Below the pieces are notes generated by a model. The model saw nothing but the letters and a program-made list of their open reading frames with translations, did not search any database and was not told the origin of the DNA. DNA of 64,000 nt from positions 494,001-558,000 of the forward strand of contig CAIIXF020000005.1 of NCBI GenBank assembly GCA_903813345.2, written 5' to 3'. The stretch comes from Owenia fusiformis. Taxonomy: Eukaryota > Annelida > Polychaeta > Sabellida > Oweniidae. Positions 49,701-57,299 of the stretch are shown here, in pieces; position 1 is the first letter of the stretch, and the number at the start of each line of letters is the position of its first letter. The translations under genes and the position numbers were made by a program.

Positions 49701-50380
49701 CTTGACCGTCCGACCTTTCACATTTCATTTTTAAAACGGCAAAATAACATATTTTTACAGGCTGAACAGCATAAGCGCAGCATCCCTACAAATATCTAGT
49801 GGGTCAATGATTCTACGAGTAAAGGACAAGTTAATTGGCGAAAGATTTGGGGAGAAATCGCTATAAAGGTGACTTTTGGTTGTATAGCACCTAACGGTCG
49901 TTAGCATGGGTATCAGAAAGTAAAGAAACTTTTTTATTTAAATTTATCTAAATGTAAGGCAGTGACATTTATCTTACAGAAGAAAGATTTTTTTTCAAAA
50001 TGAGACCCTAATTATAAAATTCTGACCAATAATTCATATATTTTTTTTACTTCCAGTTTTCGAAATTTGTCGGCGTTATAATCCTTCTCTCTATATAAAG
50101 CCCCATATCACGCAGCCCCATATCAGTCACCATAAACGTGCTACAAGATCCTGTGGACATTTTAGCTGGCGAAGAACTTAAAAACCAAAAATTATTTGTA
50201 AAAAGAATTTCAATTTCTTCAGGCTAATTTTTCTCAGTTTTGCAGCAAAATGGAAAATCAAAACTTTGACAGCTAGTGCACTGATGTATATGGATGTAAT
50301 ATACAATACGATTTTCTCGTGATGGTATCGGAAATACGATAAAATAAGCAGAAACTCACCTTTTTCACAAGTCCAGCCAT
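22747..50380 (-). CDS. NDUFA5: NDUFA5, mitochondrial complex I B13 subunit; 116 aa over 27.6 kb
   Basis: Five exons on the - strand: 50380-50360 (MAGLVKK), 36510-36466 ([15 protein letters not shown]), 35632-35516 ([14 protein letters not shown] onward), 23609-23544 ([20 protein letters not shown] onward) and 22848-22747 ([20 protein letters not shown] onward, ending NQWNWPL and TAG). All introns are phase 0 with GT-AG ends. The total of 116 residues equals the human protein, and the MAGxxKK start, LYTKIL, YRKHTE, GGQIEEV, ARKM..WKPWEPL and final QWxWP blocks all match. NDUFA5 is an accessory subunit of the peripheral (Q-module) arm of NADH:ubiquinone oxidoreductase in mitochondria. The introns hold a nested + strand gene, two 5.55-kb transposons and two minisatellites. 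The start faces COMMD7 across 51 bp. Confidence 0.96.
23650..25110. repeat. 21-bp minisatellite in NDUFA5 intron 3
   Basis: About 65-70 units based on GATTACATGAATGGGCCATT plus G, with 24-bp variants (AATATGGGCC) and a diverged left end (GGTATTAATGCCATTGAATG). Units of 21 bp without stops make long frames on both strands (GPLDYMN repeats and others). These are not genes. It starts about 40 bp from NDUFA5 exon 4. Confidence 0.95.
25298..30852. mobile_element. 5,555-bp long-TIR DNA transposon, copy 1
   Basis: Ends TAGTCAGAAACCCATGCCTC and GAGGCATGGGTTTCTGACTA are inverted and near-perfect for more than 200 bp. Weaker inverted similarity extends about 1.07 kb inward (to about 26370 on the left and 29780 on the right), because each TIR is built of diverged ~370-bp subrepeats. 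The 3-bp GTA is duplicated outside both ends (25295-25297, 30853-30855). There is no intact transposase; the interior carries a dead mariner-type insertion. It is almost identical to 39110-44666. It lies in NDUFA5 intron 3 between two minisatellites. The superfamily is unresolved: 3-bp duplications occur in several, but TAGTC ends are not diagnostic to me. Confidence 0.93.
26783..27720 (-). pseudogene. Dead mariner/IS630-type transposon inside the long-TIR element
   Basis: Inverted ends GGGTGTCTCAAAAAATGTAC (26783) and GTACATTTTTGAGACACC (about 27700) bracket a decayed transposase on the - strand. A legible piece reads [20 protein letters not shown], matching the C-terminal FFLWGxLKxxVYxxxPRxxxxL block of IS630/Tc1/mariner transposases. 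It is followed by stops and frameshifts. The same relic is at about 40595-41532 in the second copy, so it was captured before the host element duplicated. Confidence 0.75.
30880..32260. repeat. 20/40-bp minisatellite in NDUFA5 intron 3
   Basis: The basic unit is about 20 bp (TTTGATATAAAGTACAAGTG alternating with TTTGATTTAAAGTGCATGAG), giving a 40-bp higher-order repeat over most of the array. It yields stop-free frames on the - strand (repeats such as [15 protein letters not shown]) that are artefacts. It starts about 28 bp from the right end of transposon copy 1. Confidence 0.95.
32261..32700. other. AT-rich intron, upstream of the nested gene
   Basis: No repeat or gene recognised. It probably holds the upstream promoter region of the gene at 32828. 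Confidence 0.4.
32701..32706 (+). promoter_or_regulatory. Candidate TATA box of the nested amidohydrolase-like gene
   Basis: TATAAA, 122 bp before the ATG at 32828. The distance would allow a 5' UTR of about 90-95 nt. There is no other support. Confidence 0.35.
32828..33772 (+). CDS. Secreted N-formylglutamate amidohydrolase-like protein, intronless, nested in NDUFA5
   Basis: A single-exon gene of 314 aa. Residues 1-23 are a likely signal peptide (Arg-Val-Lys, then a hydrophobic run ending near VTG). Motifs fit the N-formylglutamate amidohydrolase (FGase) family: LILTAPHGG (His51), [10 protein letters not shown] (94-103), [13 protein letters not shown] (123-135), LLLDIHG (to 176; Asp173, His175) and IQIESP near the end. 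Histidines and acidic residues in these blocks bind zinc in related bacterial amidohydrolases. Four cysteines lie between residues 67 and 89, as expected of an extracellular protein. The substrate is unknown. It lies opposite to NDUFA5 inside its intron 3. The lack of introns and the bacterial-type family suggest retroposition or ancient transfer, but neither is shown. Confidence 0.82.
   Translation: MMMRVKLFLILFNTLQCMTLVTGYRTRFGMKQYVEYQIGSVDSKLILTAPHGGSLSPTTMPNRTHGCFDNETEQCIYRHNCGTPTRSKCKVLMATDTNTRNLAILIADQIEAKTGKRPHVILNNLGRWKMDANRDADQAAFGVPETKRAYDEFHEFVNNAKLAISPSSGLLLDIHGVQSHPEAWVELGYRLTKSNLNKNTVLAEYSSIKNLAATSSYTFEQILRGDKSLGHFMLRENLSFNSRVVPSPDTPSPGSGGYYRGGYITKHHGSRYAGTIDAIQIESPRPLRDLLYNGDKAYAIDLANAVIGFLGVHY
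34131..34136 (+). promoter_or_regulatory. Candidate polyadenylation signal of the nested amidohydrolase-like gene
   Basis: AATAAA 359 bp beyond the stop at 33772. Confidence 0.45.
34160..34970. mobile_element. GGTCA-rich interspersed element with a terminal hairpin
   Basis: The body repeats TGAGAAGGTCATTGAAGGTC-like units (34270-34760). The right end is the hairpin TATGTCACCACTTGGTTGTG continuing ACATA (34945-34970), preceded by GGAGACCATAAC. The same hairpin plus GGTCTCC occurs at 26637-26680 inside the long-TIR transposon, so the family is repeated. A left boundary near ATGTCACCTGACCACCTAG (34161) is likely. Confidence 0.55.
35516..35632 (-). CDS. NDUFA5: NDUFA5 exon 3 (listed separately for clarity)
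   Basis: The largest NDUFA5 exon, 39 codons, from acceptor TTTACAG to donor GTAAGTATA. It reads [20 protein letters not shown] and [15 protein letters not shown], the region of the family LYR/B13 helices. It splices to exon 4 about 11.9 kb away, across the nested gene, one transposon copy and both minisatellites. Confidence 0.95.
35805..36375. repeat. Interspersed repeat with ~150-bp units and GGAYGRAT tail
   Basis: Three diverged units with TTGAAAATTTCTTCTTGAAC, CAGCATATAAAATTT and AACTGGTATTTGAGTTATC-like strings (35875, 36010, 36175). It ends in a GACGGATGAATGGATGGATG-type run at about 36290. No ORF. It is another non-autonomous repeat in NDUFA5 intron 2-3. Confidence 0.55.
38583..38825 (+). 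pseudogene. C-terminal remnant of a pogo/Tigger-type transposase
   Basis: An 80-codon open stretch ending [13 protein letters not shown] and a stop. A terminal QTxIxDFF-like motif is typical of the ends of pogo/Tigger-family transposases. The catalytic core is missing. The position inside the TIR-bounded element agrees. Confidence 0.5.
39110..44666. mobile_element. 5,557-bp long-TIR DNA transposon, copy 2
   Basis: Same element and orientation as 25298-30852. By eye the only difference I noticed is one extra TA in TATATATAGATATAGG near 42340. Ends are TAGTCAG...CTGACTA with CAA duplicated outside (39107-39109, 44667-44669), unlike the GTA of copy 1, so the two copies come from separate insertions. 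It is inserted in the Tigger-like element in NDUFA5 intron 1. Confidence 0.94.
45283..45657 (+). pseudogene. Probable retroposed mRNA 3' fragment
   Basis: Interrupts the right arm of the foldback element; the uninterrupted left arm reads straight through the same place. It holds a short open end ([15 protein letters not shown] ... [14 protein letters not shown], stop), then AT-rich sequence and AATAAAAG followed by an AT-rich run, as expected of a 5'-truncated cDNA copy with a decayed tail. The source gene was not recognised. Confidence 0.5.
46392..47582. mobile_element. Palindromic pair of CAGTGG-ended MITEs (foldback)
   Basis: CAGTGGAGGACATAAAGAAT at the left and ATTCTTTATGTCCCCCACTG at the right, with TA outside both ends. 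The halves are inverted copies for about 540-580 bp (for example GTCCAAATATAGTGGAATTT against AAATTCCACTATATCTGGAC). The inner borders also look like ends (GTCCCCCACT near 46970, ACAGTGGGGACA near 47043), so this may be two MITEs in head-to-head arrangement around a 65-bp spacer. No ORF. NDUFA5 intron 1. Confidence 0.82.
48013..48260 (-). pseudogene. LINE reverse-transcriptase C-terminal fragment
   Basis: The - strand reads [14 protein letters not shown], then [18 protein letters not shown], then [19 protein letters not shown]. This is the typical C-terminal tail of CR1/Jockey-type LINE polyproteins (the RVVxxWNxLPxxVVxAxSLxxFKxxLD pattern). It is 5'-truncated, with no RT core. Confidence 0.75.
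49289..49359 (+). tRNA. tRNA-like pseudogene (Gly-type body, possible SINE head)
   Basis: Box A TGGTGTAGCGG and box B GGTTCGAATCC are intact and the anticodon stem CTCGC/GCGGG pairs, as in tRNA-Gly. The loop TGAGCAC has G where U33 is invariant and would give anticodon AGC. The acceptor strands (TATTCGG and ATTCGCC) do not pair, and one T-stem pair is C-C. A T5 run follows at once. It may be transcribed by Pol III but is unlikely to be charged. Confidence 0.6.
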
Positions 50381-50431
50381 GGTGACCTTGAGCTGTTTCC
50401 GGTTACACCAAACGAAAAAGAATCATTGAAG
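50381..50431. promoter_or_regulatory. 51-bp bidirectional promoter/5' UTR between NDUFA5 and COMMD7
   Basis: Only 51 bp separate the two ATGs. On the NDUFA5 strand it contains TCAAGGTCA (50383-50391), an exact estrogen-related-receptor-type extended half-site, and CCGGAA (50397-50402), an ETS/GABP core. Both motif types are known at nuclear genes for oxidative phosphorylation. No TATA box. The sites may lie inside the NDUFA5 5' UTR, so the core promoter may overlap the COMMD7 side. Confidence 0.6.
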
Positions 50432-53400
50432 ATGGCAACTAATTTTCACTTCACCAAGGAACCTCCCCCTGAATCTATGTTTTCAGATGTTCAAGCGTTG
50501 AATAAGTTTCAGGATGAGGTAATTATATATGTATATTACACAATTAATTCATCGAGACTATTAAATAAGTCTTTCTCCAAATAAAACTTGAATATTACAA
50601 CATGGGCTTCCAATTTAGACAATGATTACTTGATAATAAATTAATAAGGACACATCTATAATCTATATCTCTAAAACTATGTAGCAAGTCCCTCCTTTGC
50701 TAGTATAAATCAGGCAACAATGGTCTACGACCTGTAATAAATAGGTATAAGGTTATCTTGTTCCAAGCCCATCCTCTTCGTTTCTTGGAACGAGATAAGG
50801 TATAAGGGACGTTATTATCACAACACTAATAACATTGCTCACTTTTTAAAGTTAGTTTCCATGCGTTATACAAAAAATAATAGAAATAAATTAATATTGG
50901 ATAGAGGGGGGAGTGGATGGAGGGGGGAGTTATATGTCTTTATGATGTAACAAATTCAAAAGAGCTCGTTCATTTGAAAAAACTAAACTCAGTACCCCAG
51001 TATAAGAAACTAGATATTATATCTCTGGAGAATGAAAAATGGGAAAATTTGGAGTTATAAGAATAAATTCAAGTAGCGTGTCTTATCATGTCTTATATAC
51101 ACATTACTCCCCCCTCCATCCATAATGTCCCTTATACCTATTTATTACAGGTCGTAGACCATTGTTGCCTGATTTATAGCAAAAACATTGACTTTTGCAC
51201 ATTGGTGATGATGCGCCTTTTTTAATAGATTTCATATCTTAGAAGCGTATCAGTTCAAAAAAATACTAGAAGACCTAACATATTTTGCCATGCACTGCAC
51301 CTATTCATTTGTAAATTCAGTTGCAAATTTTCTCTTGAAAAATTAAATCTTCCAAATTTGTTGAGTTTTCTTGCAGAAATCGCCTACTCCACCCTCCATC
51401 CATTTTGTATGATCACCGGGCGTGTAAGTTGGGGGCCCAAATTTGAAGTTGTGTAAAAATAATTTTGGGCCCCTAAAACCAAAAAATGGATAGGAGGTAA
51501 ATTACACAATCCTGGGTGGATGGCTGGATTTTGTTTTGGGATAACTCTGCCATTTGTTTCATTTGATAAGAATTCTATAGCTATACAGCTGAGCTATAAT
51601 CAGCACAACAGAATTACATGTACCATGTTAATCAGCTAATGTGAAAGGCCCGAGGGGGCCTCTAGTGAGCTTTAGTGCAAGAAGTCAGATACATACATAA
51701 AAGGAAGTATGCTTAATTCAATGCGCCGTGCGTGATTTGACCAATCAGCAACAATGTTTTCTCAATACAGATTTACATTATAGACATGTCTTCTTTGAAC
51801 CCTGGTGTTATTCCCCCTCTTGTTTGCAGCATTGGTCTAAAGAGAATCACTGCTCCCATCTTTATGTCAACCTAAAACCCATGAGTAGAGTGATACAATT
51901 TTTACTCAATCTACTTCTGAAGAAGTCAGTTATTGCATATTTTATATTTTCAGCAATTTAGTCAGCTGGTCAATATTGTCATTGCCTTCCTCATAGAGCC
52001 AAACAAGGTAAGCTTTAGGCATTAAGGACTTAAGGTATGAGATATTGTGGATGTGGATTTTGGGTTTCTATTTTGTCTGATAGTTAAATAACAGTCCCCA
52101 GTCTGAATGGTGTTCTGTGGTCAGCATTTGCCGATCAGTGTCTGTAACAAATGGCCAGTTGTGACATTTTACATGTTAATGACTTCTTTTAATATGTGAG
52201 TCTATGGGGGATAACAAAATTTGGACCGGGAAAAAGTGTTCACATTGGGAGTTGTTCAGATAAGAGATGTGTTAAGCTAGCCATATATTTTTATGAAAAT
52301 TACAAAAAATTCTCATCATCCAGATCTATCTTAAATAAGTCAAGTTGAAGTTCATCATATTGTATATTTATATATTATTTATTTTTCAAATTAAAAAGCT
52401 CTATTAAGAATTATTTTAAAAGGACCTTTTTACATTTAACAAATTTATTTCTCTTAATGTTTTCCAATTGATTTAACGAAACCATGTATTTTATTATTCT
52501 TCCAAACACACGCCTATTCAAAATTTATCTGTATGTAATCTGTTAACTCTTTAGTATATTGTTTCAGTCTGCCAGGTTACTTAGTCAGTTGGATGAGTTT
52601 GCTGAGCAGCATGGTGTTGGGGCTTCCCCATTGAAGAATGTTATAAAGAGTCTGCTAACAGTTCCTAATAGTAAGATATTTTAGAATCAGTTATCTGTTA
52701 CAAGGATTGAGATCATATATTTGTGAATAGTTTCATGCAAAAAGATTTCCAACATGGATACTGTTTCGAAAACGACTGTAATTTATTGCATATTTTGATA
52801 ACATGCAGTTATTGAAAATTATGACTCTAACCATGGGGACTGTTCCAAATTCCTCAAAACAGGTGATTTTGATAAAGATGTTTTAAATTATTTTTATCGT
52901 GTTTTTCAAATGTTGTCTCTCATTCTTTTTTGAATATCTCTCTTCATATGTTATGTTTATGAGTGAACATTGTAAAATATTGAGGCACTGTATAAAACAA
53001 ATGTGAGCACACTGAAATTCTTGGTTTTAAGGCTCAAAACGTACTTCATGTACAAGTAATTGGTGTGTCACAAATCAGATATATAAGGGGTTTATTAAGA
53101 TCAGGGTAATGGCTCCCAAATAAGGGCATATATGAATATAAATACACTAAGAATAAGGTACTAGAGAATATTTGACATCAAGGAACCTCTTATACTTTAA
53201 TGTATGATATATACCTTAGAGCTTATCTTGAAATACATCCATATAGTAATATCAGCTTCTGACATTAGTCTTGTACCTATATTTGCATAAACATGCAGAA
53301 GATCTTGTTATTTGAAATTTTGTATATTGAAGACTGTAAATATGTCGTGACCTTGTTTTTTTCTATTCTTTTAACACTGTAATTTACATATATAACATTG

Positions 53401-56400
53401 AATTATTTAATATGAAATCAGATTTGAAATCGGGAATAAAAGATACATACATACATTCCATTTGATTAAATAATATTTCCAGGTGCTCTGAAGAAACATT
53501 TGACAGCAGAACAGTTGAAGGAAGATCTCATACAACTTGGACTCTCAGATGAAAAGGGAAATTATTTTGCTAATCAGGTGAATATCAAGTTTATTTATAC
53601 ACTTACCTCTACTCTACCTCATCCACAAGAGAATTTTTACTACATGATGGTGTACTTGGTCAATCTAGGCATCATCAATTCAAAATCATTGATCGACCAA
53701 TAAGCTTGTAAACAGTTTTCAACTAATACTTTGGGGCATTATCTAATAGTTTTATGTTTTATTTTAGTGGCAAGCCAATATGGGGGCATAGTCTAAAGGT
53801 TTTATGATTCATTAAATTTCCAAGCCAATATGGGGCATTATCTAAAGGTTCTATGTTTTATTTTAGTGGCAAGCCAATATGGGGGCATTATCTAAAGTTT
53901 TTATGTTTCATTTTAGTGGCAAGCTAATATGGGGGCATTATCTAGCTAATAGTTTTATTTTAGTGGCAAGGTAATATAGGGGCATTATCTAATACTTTAT
54001 GTTTTATTTTAGTGGCAAGCCAATATGGGGTATTATCTAATAGTTTTATTTTAGTGGCAAGGTAATATGGGGCATTATCTAATAGTTTATGTTTTATTTT
54101 AGTGGCAAGGTAATATGGGGGCATTATCTAAAGTTTTTATGTTTCATTTTAGTGGCAAGCTAATATGGGGGCATTATCTAATAGTTTATGTTTTATTTTA
54201 GTGGCAAGGTAATATGGGGGCATTATCTAATAGTTTATGTTTTATTTTAGTGGCAAGGTAATATGGGGGCATTATCTAATAGTTTATGTTTTATTTTAGT
54301 GGCAAGCCAATATGGGGGCATTATCTAATAGTTTATGTTTTACTTTAGTGGCAAGGTAATATGGGGGCATTATCTAATAGTTTATGTTTTACTTTAGTGG
54401 CAAGGTAATATGGGGGCATTGTCTGATAGTTTTTGTTTTATTGTAGTGGCAAGCCAATATGGGGGCATTATCTAATAGTTTATGTTTTACTTTAGTGGCA
54501 AGGTAATATGGGGGCATTGTCTGATAGTTTTTGTTTTACTTTAGTGGCAAGGTAATATGGGGGCATTGTCTGATAGTTTTTGTTTTATTGTAGTGGCAAG
54601 CCAATATGGGGGCATTATCTAATAGTTTATGTTTTACTTTAGTGGCAAGGTAATATGGGGGCATTGTCTGATAGTTTTTGTTTTACTTTAGTGGCAAGGT
54701 AATATGGGGGCATTGTCTGATAGTTTTTGTTTTATTGTAGTGGCAAGCCAATATGGGGGCATTATCTAAGAGTGCACTTGGCCAGACCCTTATGGTCAAC
54801 CAATTGGTTGATATGGAGTGGAAGTTTGGAGGTAAGTTTGAAATAAACATTAATTTGATAGAACATTTTTAAAATATTACAGAGGTTAAGCTTCACAATT
54901 TGAAGGAGAACTGTTATTGGAAAAGAAAAATTACAGTATTCTTTAGCTAGGGGTTGATTCTCCCCTTCATAGTGTTTTCTTGCTAAATTGGGTATAGGTA
55001 AACATGGTAAAAGACAAATAGTTGGAATTAAGTTCCTGTAAAAACTAATTGAGAGAGGGACTTTTATTAATCCCTTGAGGTGATAATGTAACCCATTCAT
55101 GTACAATTTCTCAAAATGTGTAATCTCTCTTTGAGTTTCTAATAATGATACAGAATATATTAAATGTTTGTTTTTTAATTGTCAACCCTCTTTAGCATAA
55201 AATTCACTTTTATTCCAATGTTCAAAGAATAACACATTCAAATTCCCACAAAAATTCTGATTTTCATTTTGATATACTTTTGTGCATTGTTTACATACAT
55301 GTACATTTAGATTGTAATTTTTATTTAGAAAATAGTTTCGAATAAAATCTTGCATCATCTGCTCACTTTTGAAGTATTCATCTCCTCAATCTGTTTTATA
55401 GAGAGTAGAAAATTGGAGAAACACTTTGAATTTGTATACTTCTGAACTGTGCAAATATGTATTCTCAATACTAGATGGTAAAACATGTGCAAGTGGAACT
55501 CAGTTAGTATATTAAAATAGTACTCCACTTGGGAGGTGTTCCACTCATAGAAGTTCATTAAAGGCACATTGTAACATACAGTCGACAAAATGGTTCAAAA
55601 TTTTTTTTCAGGCTGTAGAGTCAATTTCATGGTTTGAAAGCTTCTCTGATGATTCTATTTTCGAACTATGCATGAAGGTCCATTCAAAGTCACCTATTGA
55701 ACCTTGAAAAGCAATATTAAGACAGAATGAAAGTTCTGTACGACAACTTTCAGCTCATCTTTATTACGATAGAGTGGAAGTAAATTTTCGAGTCGAGTAA
55801 ATAGTGATAATGTTCTTTTTATGAAGCGGGAAAGTCAAAACATTACTAATAGAAATCATAGTAAGCATTAGAAAATCATTTAGAAGCATTTAAAATGGAA
55901 TCCACATCAAAATCTGAATAATTGAAATATTCACACACAGACATCGCAGAACACACTTTCGGTTTTATGATCGATGATTTTATCAATCAAAAAATATTTT
56001 ATGAATTTGTCTGATATCTGCTTATATATGGTATGTATACTTGCGTTGTTAAATTGCAAAATAGGTAGGGTATACAATATGTCAAAGTCGTTTGATCTCA
56101 TCTTGAAGCAATATTTTGTCACTTGTATCTCCCAGAATCCCTTTAAATGGGAAAATTCCACTTGAGGTGTTCACTTAAACAGGTTTTACTGAATTTCAGT
56201 TACTGCAGCGAGCTCAGAAGTGAACAAAGTTGGAAACACTTTCCTTCAACTGAAGTTGGTAATCAACAAAGGGAACAAAACAGAGAATCAATATATGGGT
56301 GGGTATATGTGAAGTATGAATGTTAGTCACATTGAAAGAAGCTTGGTGGTCAAGGAGGAGATGATACTCTATTAAGTAAACAGTCAAATGGCAATGGCAT

Positions 56401-56839
56401 GCTGTACCCTTTTTAAGAATAATTGTCAAAATTGTAACGGCATGCTGTACCCTTTTTGAGAAGAATTGAGTGACATCAGAATTGAAATCCATAATTTTGA
56501 TGAATTTCTGGAGTTATCAGCAATTTATGTTTTTTGTGATGTATTCTGTGTCAATTGCATGCTTAAGTTATCCTCTTCCAATCAGTTTGGGTACTTTAAA
56601 AATGTAGATTAAAACATGATGATGTTGATATCAAGTAATTCATGCTGTTGCTATAGTTACCCATATAACCAAAAAGTAAGCATTCAAGTGAATCATTGAA
56701 AACCCCAAACATGAATCCCCATTTTACAATTAACTAATCTCACATCATTTTCTATTTTCCAGAGTTGACACTACCACAGTTTTACTCATTCCTACATGAA
56801 ATGGAGAAAGCAAAAGCAAGTTTAGAATATCTAAGCTAG
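50432..56839 (+). CDS. COMMD7: COMMD7, COMM-domain protein (201 aa)
   Basis: Seven exons: 50432-50518, 51954-52007, 52568-52670, 53483-53577, 54741-54831, 56200-56298, 56763-56839 (TAG), all GT-AG and in frame. The product starts MATNFHFTKEPPPESM. It has LIEPNK, NVIKSLLTVPNSALKKHLTA and EQLKEDLIQLGLSDEK, then the COMM domain from about residue 133 (NQLVDMEWKFGVTAASSEVN, FLQLKLVINKGNKTEN, ELTLPQFYSFLHEMEKAKAS). Length and blocks match human COMMD7 (200 aa). COMMD proteins form the COMMD/CCC complexes that act with Retriever in endosomal recycling and modulate NF-kB. Intron 1 holds a foldback element and intron 4 holds a 49-bp acceptor array. It is transcribed away from NDUFA5. Confidence 0.96.
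50700..51426. mobile_element. Second copy of the foldback family, in COMMD7 intron 1
   Basis: Carries the same inverted blocks as 37617-45850 (CAACAATGGTCTACGACCTG near 50713 against CAGGTCGTAGACCATTGTTG near 51150) and a GGATGGAGGGGGGAG / CCCCCCTCCATCC centre. It lacks the Tigger and retroposed passengers. The left arm is shorter than the right and carries a small insertion (near 50748-50795). It ends near ACCGGGCGTG. Confidence 0.75.
53731..54740 (+). repeat. 49-bp tandem array of COMMD7 exon-5 acceptor and exon start, ~20 copies
   Basis: Each 49-bp unit carries TTTTATTTTAG followed by TGGCAAGCCAATATGGGGGC and ATTATCTAA, the acceptor and first 29 nt of the real exon at 54741, then AGTTTATG-like intron sequence. 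The real exon (TGGCAAGCC...TCTAAG) is the last unit. Inner copies drift to GGTAATATG in place of CCAATATG and show two sub-types (ATTATCTAATAGTTTATG, ATTGTCTGATAGTTTTTG) in alternating blocks, evidence of multi-unit duplication. Confidence 0.94.
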
Positions 56840-57288
56840 CACCAACTCATATTTTTTATTAGGACCTATATTAAAGACTCACCTCAAATCATGAAGCTGT
56901 GTGGTTGAAACAAAGTGAAACAAAATTCCCTGCACATATAAACTACAGATTAATTGGGGAATTATTAGGCTACTATACAAGTTAGATTGATTAAGTATCC
57001 AAAAGGCCTTTTTGCAGCACACCAACAGCTATATTAGGCAGTTGACTGAGCCACATAAGCAGGAGTAAACAATTTGATGGAAACAGACTCCAATAAGTAC
57101 AATTACATTTCTAGCTGAATTATGTACATGATAAATGTACATAATAATATTAGACTTGAATAATGGGAAGAATTTGTATTTTGGCACACCATGTACTACA
57201 TTTACATTATTACGCTTTACGTTATTTAAGCTGGTCCAAAATATGAATTTGTGAAATAGGAACTATTTTTCTTTCAATTTATTGATTA

Positions 57289-57294
57289 AATAAA
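57289..57294 (+). promoter_or_regulatory. Candidate polyadenylation signal of COMMD7
   Basis: AATAAA 450 bp after the COMMD7 stop. Further AATAAA strings occur at about 57332 and 57697, so the exact site is open. Confidence 0.45.
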
Positions 57295-57299
57295 TAGAT

